Assembly: GCA_002425305.1 (NCBI GenBank) | Contig: DILZ01000119.1 | Span: forward strand, 1 to 8,344 | Reading direction: 5' to 3' | Length of the DNA stretch: 8,344 bases | From: Ruminococcaceae bacterium UBA5579 | Lineage (GTDB): Bacteria > Bacillota > Clostridia > Oscillospirales > Ruminococcaceae | In this document: positions 1 to 4,918 of the stretch, in pieces | How the letters are laid out: the number at the start of each line of letters is the position of its first letter | How positions within the stretch are numbered: the first letter of the stretch is position 1 | The notes under the pieces: generated by a model | What the model saw: the letters and a program-made list of their open reading frames with translations, nothing else | Told to the model about the DNA's origin: nothing | Databases searched by the model: none | Program-made: the position numbers and the translations under genes

Positions 1-1447
1 TCTCGGTAAGCTCGACGGACGGTACTTTGCCGCTCGCGAGAAGATCGTGCAGAACGTTTCCCGCGCCCACCGAAGGCAGCTGATCGGTATCGCCGACCAT
101 AATAAGGCGCGTGCGGCTTTTAAGCGCTCTCAGCAGCGACGCGAACAGCATAGCGTCCACCATAGACATCTCGTCGATTATGACCGCGTCGCAGTCGAGC
201 GGGTTTTCCTCGTTGCGCTTAAAAGAATTGCCGCCCGTCGCGAAATCCACCTCCAACAGCCTGTGGAGAGTCTGCGCGGGAGCGCCCGTAAGATCCGCCA
301 TACGCTTTGCGGCTCTGCCGGTCGGAGCGGCAAGCTTTATCTTCATATGTCTCCGCTTCATCAGCGCAATAAGTGCTTTCAGCGTGGTGGTCTTTCCCGT
401 TCCGGGTCCGCCGGTGAGAATAAAAACGCGCTCGTTCATACACGCGGTCAGCGCTTCTTTTTGCATATCGTCATACGTTATCGCGTTTTCACACTCTATA
501 CCCGATATTTCTGCGGAATAATCCGCGTTCTCGCTGCCGAGCTTAATCATCTCCGCCAGCTTTGCGGATATGTAACATTCGGCGTTGTAATACTCCGAAA
601 GGTAAATGTAGCGCGTGTCATACTTGTCCGTATTGACGATATCGCCGCGGCTTTCGGCGTATTGCAGCGCGGAATAATACGCTTTATCACCGATAAGCAG
701 ATTTTGCGTCACATAATTCGCAACGTCGCTCTCGCGAACGCAGCAATTTCCGTCGTTTGCGTACTCCCGCAGCGCCCAGATAAGCCCCGCGAAAATGCGC
801 TCCTCGCTGTCCATAGGGAAGTTCTGGTCGTGGGCGATGCGCTCCGCGTCCTTAAAGCTAAGCTCGATACCGGTCTCACATAGGCAGTACGGATTGCTTT
901 GCACGGCGCGGATAAGGTCGCTTCCGTAAAGCTTCCACGCCGCCGATATCACATACTGCGGGATATTGTATTTCGAAAAGAAAGTCATCACCTTGCGAAG
1001 TCCTGTGATCTTGCGGAACTCCTGACCGATAAGCATCGCCCTGTCGGCAGGTATTCCCTTGATCGCCGACAGCTGCACCGGGTCGTTCTCAAGAACATCA
1101 AGGGCGTTCTCGCCGAAAGCGTCCACTATCTTTTTCGCCGCCGACGGACCCACGCCCTTGATAACGCCCGAGCCTAGATATCTTCTGATAGCGTTCACAT
1201 CGGTCGGGATCGTCCGCTCGAATATCTCCACACCGAATTGTCTGCCGTATTTCTGACTTGTGACATAATCCCCGTACATAGTAAGACGTTCGCCCTCGCG
1301 CACGTCGCCCATATTTCCCACCGCTGTGAAGAGTTTATCATCCAAACTCATATCCAACACGATATAGCCCGTTTCCTCGTTGTAAAACACAACGTCCTCC
1401 ACATCGGCGGTAATACATTTCAGCTTGTTTTCAGCAACCTCGTTCAA
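1..1447 (-). CDS. recD2: RecD2-type ATP-dependent 5'-3' DNA helicase, C-terminus cut by window edge
   Basis: An uninterrupted minus-strand frame of 482 codons runs off the left edge; RecD2 proteins are usually about 720-750 residues, so roughly two thirds is visible. In order: an N-terminal OB-like region (about residues 8-75), helix-hairpin-helix repeats (about 83-140, with GVIKGVGPSAAKKI and SAIKGIPADRA), then the SF1B core. The core shows Walker A GGPGTGKTT (346-354), motif Ia APTGRAAKRM (374-383), the QTLHRLL segment (about 393-399), Walker B IIDEMSMVD (423-431) and motif III GDTDQLPSVGAG (452-463). The frame is closed upstream by the TGA at 1454-1456, so the first usable start is TTG at 1447, with GAGGG just upstream overlapping that stop; no ATG appears until about residue 33. 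RecD2 family members are soluble helicases acting in repair and replication restart without RecB/RecC. It is last in a probable prmA operon. Identity is secure; the start codon is less so. Confidence 0.94.
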   Translation of the reverse strand, partial: MNEVAENKLKCITADVEDVVFYNEETGYIVLDMSLDDKLFTAVGNMGDVREGERLTMYGDYVTSQKYGRQFGVEIFERTIPTDVNAIRRYLGSGVIKGVGPSAAKKIVDAFGENALDVLENDPVQLSAIKGIPADRAMLIGQEFRKITGLRKVMTFFSKYNIPQYVISAAWKLYGSDLIRAVQSNPYCLCETGIELSFKDAERIAHDQNFPMDSEERIFAGLIWALREYANDGNCCVRESDVANYVTQNLLIGDKAYYSALQYAESRGDIVNTDKYDTRYIYLSEYYNAECYISAKLAEMIKLGSENADYSAEISGIECENAITYDDMQKEALTACMNERVFILTGGPGTGKTTTLKALIALMKRRHMKIKLAAPTGRAAKRMADLTGAPAQTLHRLLEVDFATGGNSFKRNEENPLDCDAVIIDEMSMVDAMLFASLLRALKSRTRLIMVGDTDQLPSVGAGNVLHDLLASGKVPSVELTE

Positions 1448-1453
1448 ATTCCC

Positions 1454-1729
1454 TCACCATTCCGTTTCGCCGACAAATCCCACATCGACGTATTTTTCAC
1501 TAAGCGACCGCAGCTGTTCGCCGCTTTTATCCGTTATCACAATGACCCGACCTATAAACGCCGATTTTCTCGCGCTATCCAAAAACTCCTCTATATTCTC
1601 CTGGTCCTTCACAAAGACCTCAAATCTGCGCGAGCTGCCGTCGAGCAAAGCGCTGAACAGCAGCTTTAGCAGAACGATCAGACCGAAGATGGACAAAAAC
1701 ATCATTGCAAAAATATACAAAAACCGCAT
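1454..1729 (-). CDS. Small single-pass membrane protein of unknown function (91 aa)
   Basis: The reading frame is open further upstream, but ATG at 1729 is the supported start because AGAGGTG (1736-1742) lies six bases before it. The upstream extension overlaps the end of prmA in another frame. Residues 4-29 form one hydrophobic helix (FLYIFAMMFLSIFGLIVLLK), followed by a short basic stretch (SSRRFEV). The rest is a compact soluble segment whose alternation (FEVFVK, ENIEEFLDSAR, RVIVITDKSG, EQLRSLSEKY, VDVGFV) suggests a beta-alpha-beta-alpha-beta half-Rossmann fold, faintly like the start of a glycosyltransferase domain. No catalytic motif is visible. It sits 44 bases after prmA and 6 bases before recD2, so all three are probably co-transcribed. 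It is probably membrane-anchored with the soluble part in the cytoplasm. I do not recognise the family; function is not assigned. Confidence 0.75.
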   Translation of the reverse strand: MRFLYIFAMMFLSIFGLIVLLKLLFSALLDGSSRRFEVFVKDQENIEEFLDSARKSAFIGRVIVITDKSGEQLRSLSEKYVDVGFVGETEW

Positions 1730-1773
1730 AAAACTCACCTCTTGCGGCATTATATGCAGGTTTTCGCAAAGCG

Positions 1774-2739
1774 TTAACCGCGATCCAGCAAAACGCAGTT
1801 CCAGCCTTCCTCGCGCTTCTCCGAAACGATGCGCCAACCGTTTTCCGAAAGCGCGGACTTCACCTCGTCAGCACGCTCGTCTATTATCCCCGAAACGATA
1901 AGGCTGCCGCCCTCGTTCAAAAATTCCTCGAAAAGCGGGCTCATCGCTATGATAACGTCCGCGACGATATTCGCGCAGATAACGTCATAGCCGCCGCCTA
2001 TGCTCTCGCGCAGCTTTTTATCCTCGATGATATTTCCGCAGTATGCTTTAAAATCCGTGAAATGATTGTTTACGATATTCTCCGACGCCGTTTTTACGGC
2101 GTTCTCGAAAATATCACAGATAGCCGCCTCGCCCGCGCCGAACAGCATCGCCGCGATCGTAAGAATACCGCTGCCGCAGCCGAGGTCGAGCACTCTGTCG
2201 CCGCTTTTTATCACGGTCTCCAGCGTTTCCATAACCATTTTGGTAGTATAATGCTGTCCTGTTCCGAACGTTGAAGCGGGGTCTATTTCCAATATCTTAT
2301 CGCCCGCTTTCGGCTCGATATTCTCCCACGACGGCTTTACTATCAGGCTTTTGCCCACCCTGAACGGTTTGTAGTACTGTTTCCAATTGTTAGCCCAATC
2401 CTCTTCTTTGACATTCGCAAGCTCCACGCGAATGTTACCGTAAAAGCTGTCGGAGTTGTTCGCGGCACAGCTCTCAACATAACCGCGTATCGACATGAGC
2501 ATTTCCGCGCCCTGCGCGTTATCGTGGACGTAAACGGTAACGTGCGGCTCGACGGTCTTAAGCCCCATAAGGCTGTCGTCTATGTAATCCCAATTAGCGT
2601 TTTTGTCCTCAAGAAAATCCTCAAAATCAGCGCTATCCTGTATTACAAAGCCCGTTATGCCGCGTTCGATAAGCGCGCCGGTAATTCCGTCTATCGCCGC
2701 CGAGGACGTATAAATATCTATCTGAATAAAATTATCCAT
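1774..2739 (-). CDS. prmA: Ribosomal protein L11 methyltransferase
   Basis: This 321-residue protein would use S-adenosylmethionine to methylate ribosomal protein L11 in the cytoplasm. The N-terminal part (1-130) resembles the substrate-recognition domain of PrmA, including EEDWANNWKQYYKPFRVG (113-130). The PrmA signature DPASTFGTGQHYTTK (153-167) precedes SAM motif I VLDLGCGSG (183-191), and the NIVA motif that follows the sheet (CANIVADV, 255-262) corresponds to the NxxA motif in the family. Length matches Gram-positive PrmA (about 310-320). The frame is open up to 2835, but ATG at 2739 is chosen because GGAGGGG lies directly before it and homology starts there. It is first in a minus-strand group with the small membrane protein and recD2, about 120 bases downstream of a candidate promoter. 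In many Bacillota prmA neighbours dnaJ and a 16S rRNA methyltransferase gene; neither is present here. Confidence 0.95.
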   Translation of the reverse strand: MDNFIQIDIYTSSAAIDGITGALIERGITGFVIQDSADFEDFLEDKNANWDYIDDSLMGLKTVEPHVTVYVHDNAQGAEMLMSIRGYVESCAANNSDSFYGNIRVELANVKEEDWANNWKQYYKPFRVGKSLIVKPSWENIEPKAGDKILEIDPASTFGTGQHYTTKMVMETLETVIKSGDRVLDLGCGSGILTIAAMLFGAGEAAICDIFENAVKTASENIVNNHFTDFKAYCGNIIEDKKLRESIGGGYDVICANIVADVIIAMSPLFEEFLNEGGSLIVSGIIDERADEVKSALSENGWRIVSEKREEGWNCVLLDRG

Positions 2740-2741
2740 AG

Positions 2742-2748
2742 CCCCTCC
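2742..2748 (-). promoter_or_regulatory. Ribosome binding site that fixes the prmA start
   Basis: On the minus strand GGAGGGG sits two bases before ATG 2739. It decides in favour of this start over the longer open frame, which would add 32 residues (beginning at 2835) without family similarity and with no comparable site. Confidence 0.75.
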
Positions 2749-2862
2749 GAATAAAATGTACACTATATTTATATAAACACTTTCCGCCTGCGGCGGTTTA
2801 AAGCAATTTTCTCTTTCCGCAGCGGATGAAACCACACCCCTTATACACGGTACGATATTTTA

Positions 2863-2891
2863 ATTATACCATATATTGTAGAAAAATGCAA
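2863..2891 (-). promoter_or_regulatory. Candidate sigma-A promoter of the prmA operon
   Basis: The minus strand reads TTGCAT, 17 bases, TATAAT, with TGG just before the -10 giving an extended -10 (TGnTATAAT). The -35 box is poor (three of six), which an extended -10 commonly tolerates. Transcription would start near 2856, leaving a leader of about 115 bases. That leader holds only short GC hairpins, for example CCGCC-TGC-GGCGG at 2784-2796 and TCCGC-A-GCGGA near 2816-2826. Neither is followed by a T-run, so they do not look like terminators. Confidence 0.62.
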
Positions 2892-2955
2892 GTCATTAAC
2901 AAAAATATGTTATGCGGAATTTATTATTCATACAAACGATGAAAACAAACTTGTG

Positions 2956-2972
2956 TTGTGCATATTGCACAA
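2956..2972. promoter_or_regulatory. Perfect 7-3-7 dyad, possible operator
   Basis: TTGTGCA-TAT-TGCACAA is an exact inverted repeat with a three-base centre. It lies about 65 bases upstream of the prmA -35 box and about 60 bases upstream of the plus-strand -35 at 3035, a position suited to a dimeric regulator acting on either promoter. No T-run follows, so it is not a terminator. The binding protein is unknown. Confidence 0.4.
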
Positions 2973-3034
2973 ATAGATAATCACCTTATTTAAGTTAATT
3001 GAAAATACCGCGATTTTTTCTGCATTTTCGCATA

Positions 3035-3063
3035 TTGAAAATCAAATCGATTTATGTTAAAAT
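3035..3063 (+). promoter_or_regulatory. Extended -10 sigma-A promoter far upstream of the HTH gene
   Basis: TTGAAA, 17 bases, TAAAAT, with TGT immediately before the -10 forming the TGn extended element. Four of six -35 bases and five of six -10 bases match consensus at optimal spacing. Transcription would begin near 3070, some 280 bases before the HTH start codon, so the transcript would carry all the inverted repeats at 3153-3320. Confidence 0.6.
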
Positions 3064-3117
3064 TGTATCAAAAAAGAAAATTTGGTTAATGAAAAGCATA
3101 GTTTCTTTTAATTTACT

Positions 3118-3167
3118 TCAAAATATGTCAAAATATAACTAATGGCACAAGGATGCTTTCAAAATAT
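3118..3167 (+). repeat. Three phased copies of TCAAAATAT
   Basis: The 9-mer TCAAAATAT occurs at 3118-3126, 3128-3136 and 3159-3167. Start-to-start distances are 10 and 31 bases, close to one and three helical turns, so all copies face the same side of the DNA. The third copy lies in the left side of the 3153-3208 hairpin. In DNA this AT-rich some recurrence is expected by chance, so regulatory meaning is uncertain. Confidence 0.4.
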
Positions 3168-3208
3168 CCGGTTTTCGCAGCGGTTGGCGAAAAACCTCTT
3201 GAAAGCAT
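3153..3208 (+). ncRNA. Long two-tier hairpin (19 bp), part of a possible structured leader or small RNA
   Basis: Outer stem ATGCTTTCAA (3153-3162) pairs perfectly with TTGAAAGCAT (3199-3208). After an asymmetric internal loop, inner stem GGTTTTCGC (3170-3178) pairs with GCGAAAAACC (3187-3196) apart from one bulged A, closed by the eight-base loop AGCGGTTG. No T-run follows on either strand, so this is not an intrinsic terminator. It lies downstream of the 3035-3063 promoter. I do not recognise a known riboswitch or RNA family. The strand is assigned from that promoter; the pairing itself is strand-symmetric. Confidence 0.38.
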
Positions 3209-3212
3209 AAAA

Positions 3213-3320
3213 ATACTATCGTTATGTTATCTGACCATAAATTCATCTGTCCGGCCAATAACATAATCTAGCAGGTCAAACGCTTGCTTTTTGTACTGTT
3301 TGCAGTCGTCCCGATAGTAT
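3213..3320 (+). ncRNA. Second hairpin enclosed by a long-range 9-bp helix
   Basis: GTTATGTTAT (3221-3230) pairs with ATAACATAAT (3258-3267). The stem then continues, past a bulged C and one mismatch, with TGACC (3232-3236) against GGCCA (3253-3257). Outside it, ATACTATCG (3213-3221) is the exact reverse complement of CGATAGTAT (3312-3320), 90 bases away. A smaller stem CAAAC (3277-3281) with GTTTG (3298-3302) fits inside the same closing helix, so the RNA could form a three-way junction (base 3221 is claimed by two helices). The right arm of the closing helix overlaps the HTH-proximal -10 box. Confidence 0.33.
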
Positions 3321-3323
3321 ACT
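3295..3323 (+). promoter_or_regulatory. Weak HTH-proximal promoter with overlapping dyads, possible autoregulatory site
   Basis: TATACT (3318-3323) is a fair -10 box, but the hexamer 17 bases upstream (ACTGTT, 3295-3300) is poor, so activity may depend on a regulator. Two dyads overlap it: ACTG-TTTG-CAGT (3295-3306) on the -35 position and AGTATACT (3316-3323) on the -10. TACTG occurs in both (3294-3298, 3320-3324). XRE-family regulators often bind such short dyads in their own promoter, but binding here is inferred. Confidence 0.3.
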
Positions 3324-3349
3324 GATGTTGAAAAAAGGAGGCATATTTT

Positions 3350-3661
3350 ATGAGTAAAAAAATCGAGGGAAGAAAAATACAAGCCGAATTCGGCGAGATG
3401 ATCAAGGCAAAACGAAAACAGAAAAAACTTACTCAGGAAGAATTATCGGAGCTTGCGGGGATAACCGACGTTTATCTTCGCGATCTTGAACGCGGAAGCT
3501 ATACCGCGACGTGGGTGATCTGCCTTAGGATATGCACGGCATTGGATATCGATCTGCAGGAAATACAAAGGAAATACATAATCCCTGAAATAGCGGAGAT
3601 ACAAAAGCATATGAAAAGTCCCGAAAAGATCACGCTGCCGCCGTGTTTACCGATGCCTTAA
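3350..3661 (+). CDS. XRE-family (Cro/C1-type) HTH transcriptional regulator, 103 aa
   Basis: ATG 3350 is preceded by AAGGAGG (3335-3341) at an eight-base spacing, a strong site. Residues 14-69 form a typical HTH_3 domain: FGEMIKAKRKQKKLTQEELSELAG gives helices 1-2 and TDVYLRDLERGSYTATW gives the recognition helix and the conserved ERG turn. After the domain comes a short charged helix (EIQRKYIIPEIAEIQKHM), possibly for dimerisation, and a proline-rich end (LPPCLPMP). There is no sensor, peptidase or toxin domain, and no toxin gene next to it, so nothing supports a toxin-antitoxin role. It would act in the cytoplasm as a DNA-binding dimer. It is divergent from prmA and codirectional with the pyridoxamine kinase, 154 bases upstream. 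Likely targets are its own leader region and possibly the kinase promoter, whose -35 box overlaps a palindrome. The family is certain; the regulon is unknown. Confidence 0.88.
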   Translation: MSKKIEGRKIQAEFGEMIKAKRKQKKLTQEELSELAGITDVYLRDLERGSYTATWVICLRICTALDIDLQEIQRKYIIPEIAEIQKHMKSPEKITLPPCLPMP

Positions 3662-3703
3662 AAAATCAATTGATATTTATTGATTTTTTTCAATTGATTT
3701 TTT
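3660..3703 (+). terminator. AT-rich inverted repeat after the HTH gene, possible weak terminator
   Basis: AAAAAATCAATTGA (3660-3673, beginning inside the stop codon) pairs perfectly over 14 bp with TCAATTGATTTTTT (3690-3703). An alternative hairpin uses ATTGATTTTTT (3679-3689). Both end in T-runs as intrinsic terminators do, but the stems have almost no G-C pairs and would be weak. The palindrome TCAATTGA appears twice (3666-3673 and 3690-3697), and the second copy covers the -35 box of the next promoter, so the element may be an operator as well. Confidence 0.45.
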
Positions 3704-3722
3704 CGCAGTGTTGTGCTATAAT
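3694..3722 (+). promoter_or_regulatory. Sigma-A promoter of the pyridoxamine kinase gene
   Basis: TTGATT, 17 bases, TATAAT: four of six -35 bases match and the -10 is perfect. Transcription would start near 3729, giving a leader of about 87 bases. The -35 hexamer lies inside the second TCAATTGA palindrome, so a protein binding there would block the promoter. Confidence 0.7.
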
Positions 3723-3737
3723 ATTATTAACGGAACG

Positions 3738-3810
3738 TTTTCCTGCCGAAAAGGCGGGAAATATTCCCGTGATATATTTGTGTGGAACAACATTGCGAAA
3801 GGCGGTAAAA
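3738..3810 (+). promoter_or_regulatory. Leader with mutually exclusive hairpins that may mask the kinase ribosome binding site
   Basis: TTTCCTGCC (3739-3747) can pair with GGCGGGAAA (3753-3761) around a GAAAA loop (nine pairs, one G-U). Alternatively CGGGAA (3755-3760) pairs with TTCCCG (3764-3769). If the second forms, TTTTCCTGCC (3738-3747) is free to pair with GGCGGTAAAA (3801-3810), nine pairs with one mismatch, and this covers the ribosome binding site AAAGGCGG (3798-3805). The pairings are visible in the sequence; switching and any ligand are inference. It matches no riboswitch class I know. Confidence 0.35.
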
Positions 3811-3815
3811 TACAT

Positions 3816-4646
3816 ATGCACAAAAGAATACTTACAATTCAGGACATCTCCTGTGTCGGGCAATGCTCGCTTACGGTGGCTCTGCCTATTTTAAGCGCGG
3901 CGGGGCTTGAAACCGCTATTCTGCCGAGCGCCGTATTGTCAAACCATACGGGCGGTTTTTCGGGCTGGACTTTCACCGATCTTACCGATGATATGCCAAA
4001 AATACGCGAACGCTGGGAGATCGAAAAGATTGATTTTTCAGCGGTTTATACGGGTTATCTGGGCAGCGCGCGGCAAATCGACTATGTTAAAGATATCGTG
4101 AACAGCCGATTGATCTCCGGAGGACATTTTATTGCCGATCCCGCTATGGCGGATAACGGCAAGCTTTACGCGGGCTTTGATGCGGCGTTCGTTGAGGAAA
4201 TGAAAAAGCTATGCTTCTCGGCGGACATCATTCTCCCGAACATCACCGAAGCCGCGTTGCTGACAGATTTGGAGTACAAGGAAACCTACGACAGTTCCTA
4301 TACGGACAAGCTTACGGAAATGCTCCTTGCGCGGGGAGCAAAAACTATAGTGTTCACCGGGATAAGCTACAAGCCCGAAACCACCGGCGTTCTTGTAGTA
4401 GAGAACGGAAAGCCGCGGTATTACGAGCACCGCAAGATAGCGGGCGGCTGCCACGGTACGGGCGACGTTTACGCATCGGCTTTTGTGGGAGCACTCGAAA
4501 ACGGCATTCCTGCGTTTGACGCAGCGAAGATCGCCGCCGACTATACCCTCGAATGTATCGAGAAAACTCAGGACGACAAGTCGCATTGGTACGGCGTTAA
4601 ATTCGAGAGCGCACTTCCGTCATACATCAAGATGCTTGGACATTGA
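3816..4646 (+). CDS. Pyridoxamine / pyridoxal kinase (PdxK/PdxY-like, ribokinase superfamily)
   Basis: This 276-residue cytoplasmic enzyme would phosphorylate pyridoxal, pyridoxamine or pyridoxine with ATP to give the 5'-phosphate in the B6 salvage pathway. The N-terminus KRILTIQDISCVGQCSLT and LSNHTGGFSGWTF (41-53) match clostridial pyridoxamine kinases. Further family marks are TGYLGS (79-84), DPAM (108-111), LPNITEAALL (140-149) and the anion hole/catalytic block GGCHGTGDVYASAF (210-223), with D217 as the expected base. Length is normal (about 270-290). The frame is open from 3708, but ATG 3816 is chosen because homology begins there and AAAGGCGG lies ten bases upstream. It has its own promoter (3694-3722), a structured leader and a GC-rich hairpin downstream, so it is probably monocistronic. 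Thiamine-type hydroxymethylpyrimidine kinases belong to the same superfamily, but the HTGGF and TGYLGS motifs favour the B6 kinases. pdxK and pdxY are both used as symbols, so none is given. Confidence 0.93.
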   Translation: MHKRILTIQDISCVGQCSLTVALPILSAAGLETAILPSAVLSNHTGGFSGWTFTDLTDDMPKIRERWEIEKIDFSAVYTGYLGSARQIDYVKDIVNSRLISGGHFIADPAMADNGKLYAGFDAAFVEEMKKLCFSADIILPNITEAALLTDLEYKETYDSSYTDKLTEMLLARGAKTIVFTGISYKPETTGVLVVENGKPRYYEHRKIAGGCHGTGDVYASAFVGALENGIPAFDAAKIAADYTLECIEKTQDDKSHWYGVKFESALPSYIKMLGH

Positions 4647-4744
4647 GCGTTATGCACAAAAAATCCCGTCTTTTATTCTCCGATAAATCGTGGCATAAAC
4701 GATAACTGTCAAGTCGGACAAAGATAATTTTAACAGAAAACTAT

Positions 4745-4766
4745 GCCCCCGAACATCCTCGGGGGC
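4745..4766 (+). terminator. GC-rich hairpin after the pyridoxamine kinase gene
   Basis: GCCCCCGA (4745-4752) pairs perfectly with TCGGGGGC (4759-4766) around ACATCC. It lies 98 bases past the kinase stop codon. Only three consecutive T's follow (GTTGACTTTG), so termination may be partial. Read on the minus strand it is followed by ATAGTTTTCTG, a slightly better tail. Between the stop codon and this hairpin I see only a small 5-bp stem (ATCGT 4687-4691 with ACGAT 4699-4703). Confidence 0.55.
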
Positions 4767-4860
4767 GTTGACTTTGTATAAATTCTGTTCCTGCACAAGC
4801 GGCAAGCATATCACAATAACGTTACATTACAATAAAAAATCGGAAATAAATCGTAATTTG

Positions 4861-4889
4861 TTGACAACTCCCTCAAAATGTGATATAAT
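4861..4889 (+). promoter_or_regulatory. Perfect-consensus sigma-A promoter
   Basis: TTGACA, exactly 17 bases, TATAAT, plus TGA directly before the -10 giving an extended -10. All twelve core positions match consensus. Transcription would start near 4896, leaving a leader of only about 23 bases before the GTG start at 4919, with little room for RNA-based control. Confidence 0.88.
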
Positions 4890-4904
4890 ACAATATAACA
4901 ATCA

Positions 4905-4913
4905 AGAGGGGGG
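4905..4913 (+). promoter_or_regulatory. Ribosome binding site that fixes a GTG start
   Basis: AGAGGGGGG ends five bases before GTG 4919. The first in-frame ATG (4931) would be 17 bases away, too far, so GTG is preferred. Confidence 0.7.
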
Positions 4914-4918
4914 ATTCT

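Larger units (their letters stand above)
2740..3349. other. 610-base AT-rich intergenic region between divergent prmA and the HTH gene
   Basis: No gene of normal size fits on either strand. The region contains the prmA leader and promoter (2740-2891), a perfect dyad (2956-2972), a plus-strand promoter (3035-3063), three copies of TCAAAATAT (3118-3167), two long hairpins (3153-3208 and 3221-3267), a long-range 9-base inverted repeat (3213-3221 with 3312-3320) and a weak HTH-proximal promoter. It is clearly richer in A+T than the flanking genes. Two mini-ORFs (3089-3142 and 3142-3210, plus strand) overlap as TAATG but lack a convincing ribosome binding site. Confidence 0.8.

Noticed and set aside
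47..883. Long plus-strand open frame opposite recD2
   Set aside because: It is antisense to a frame carrying all the helicase motifs. Its translation is rich in Arg/His with no domain or ribosome binding site, as expected for the complement of a GC-rich gene.
2740..2835. N-terminal extension of PrmA by 32 residues
   Set aside because: The extension has no family similarity, while a strong ribosome binding site sits right before ATG 2739.
3350..3661. HTH gene as the antitoxin of a toxin-antitoxin pair, or part of a retron or phage system
   Set aside because: No small toxin-like partner, reverse transcriptase or phage gene is adjacent. Neighbours are housekeeping enzymes.
4209..4586. 125-codon minus-strand frame inside the pyridoxamine kinase gene
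   Set aside because: It lies entirely within the kinase coding sequence and includes the complement of the catalytic GTGD block, with no ribosome binding site.
4768..4796. Possible promoter beginning with TTGACT just after the GC-rich hairpin
   Set aside because: No -10-like hexamer exists at 16-18 bases, TATAAA at 4777 is too close, and a perfect promoter lies 90 bases downstream.
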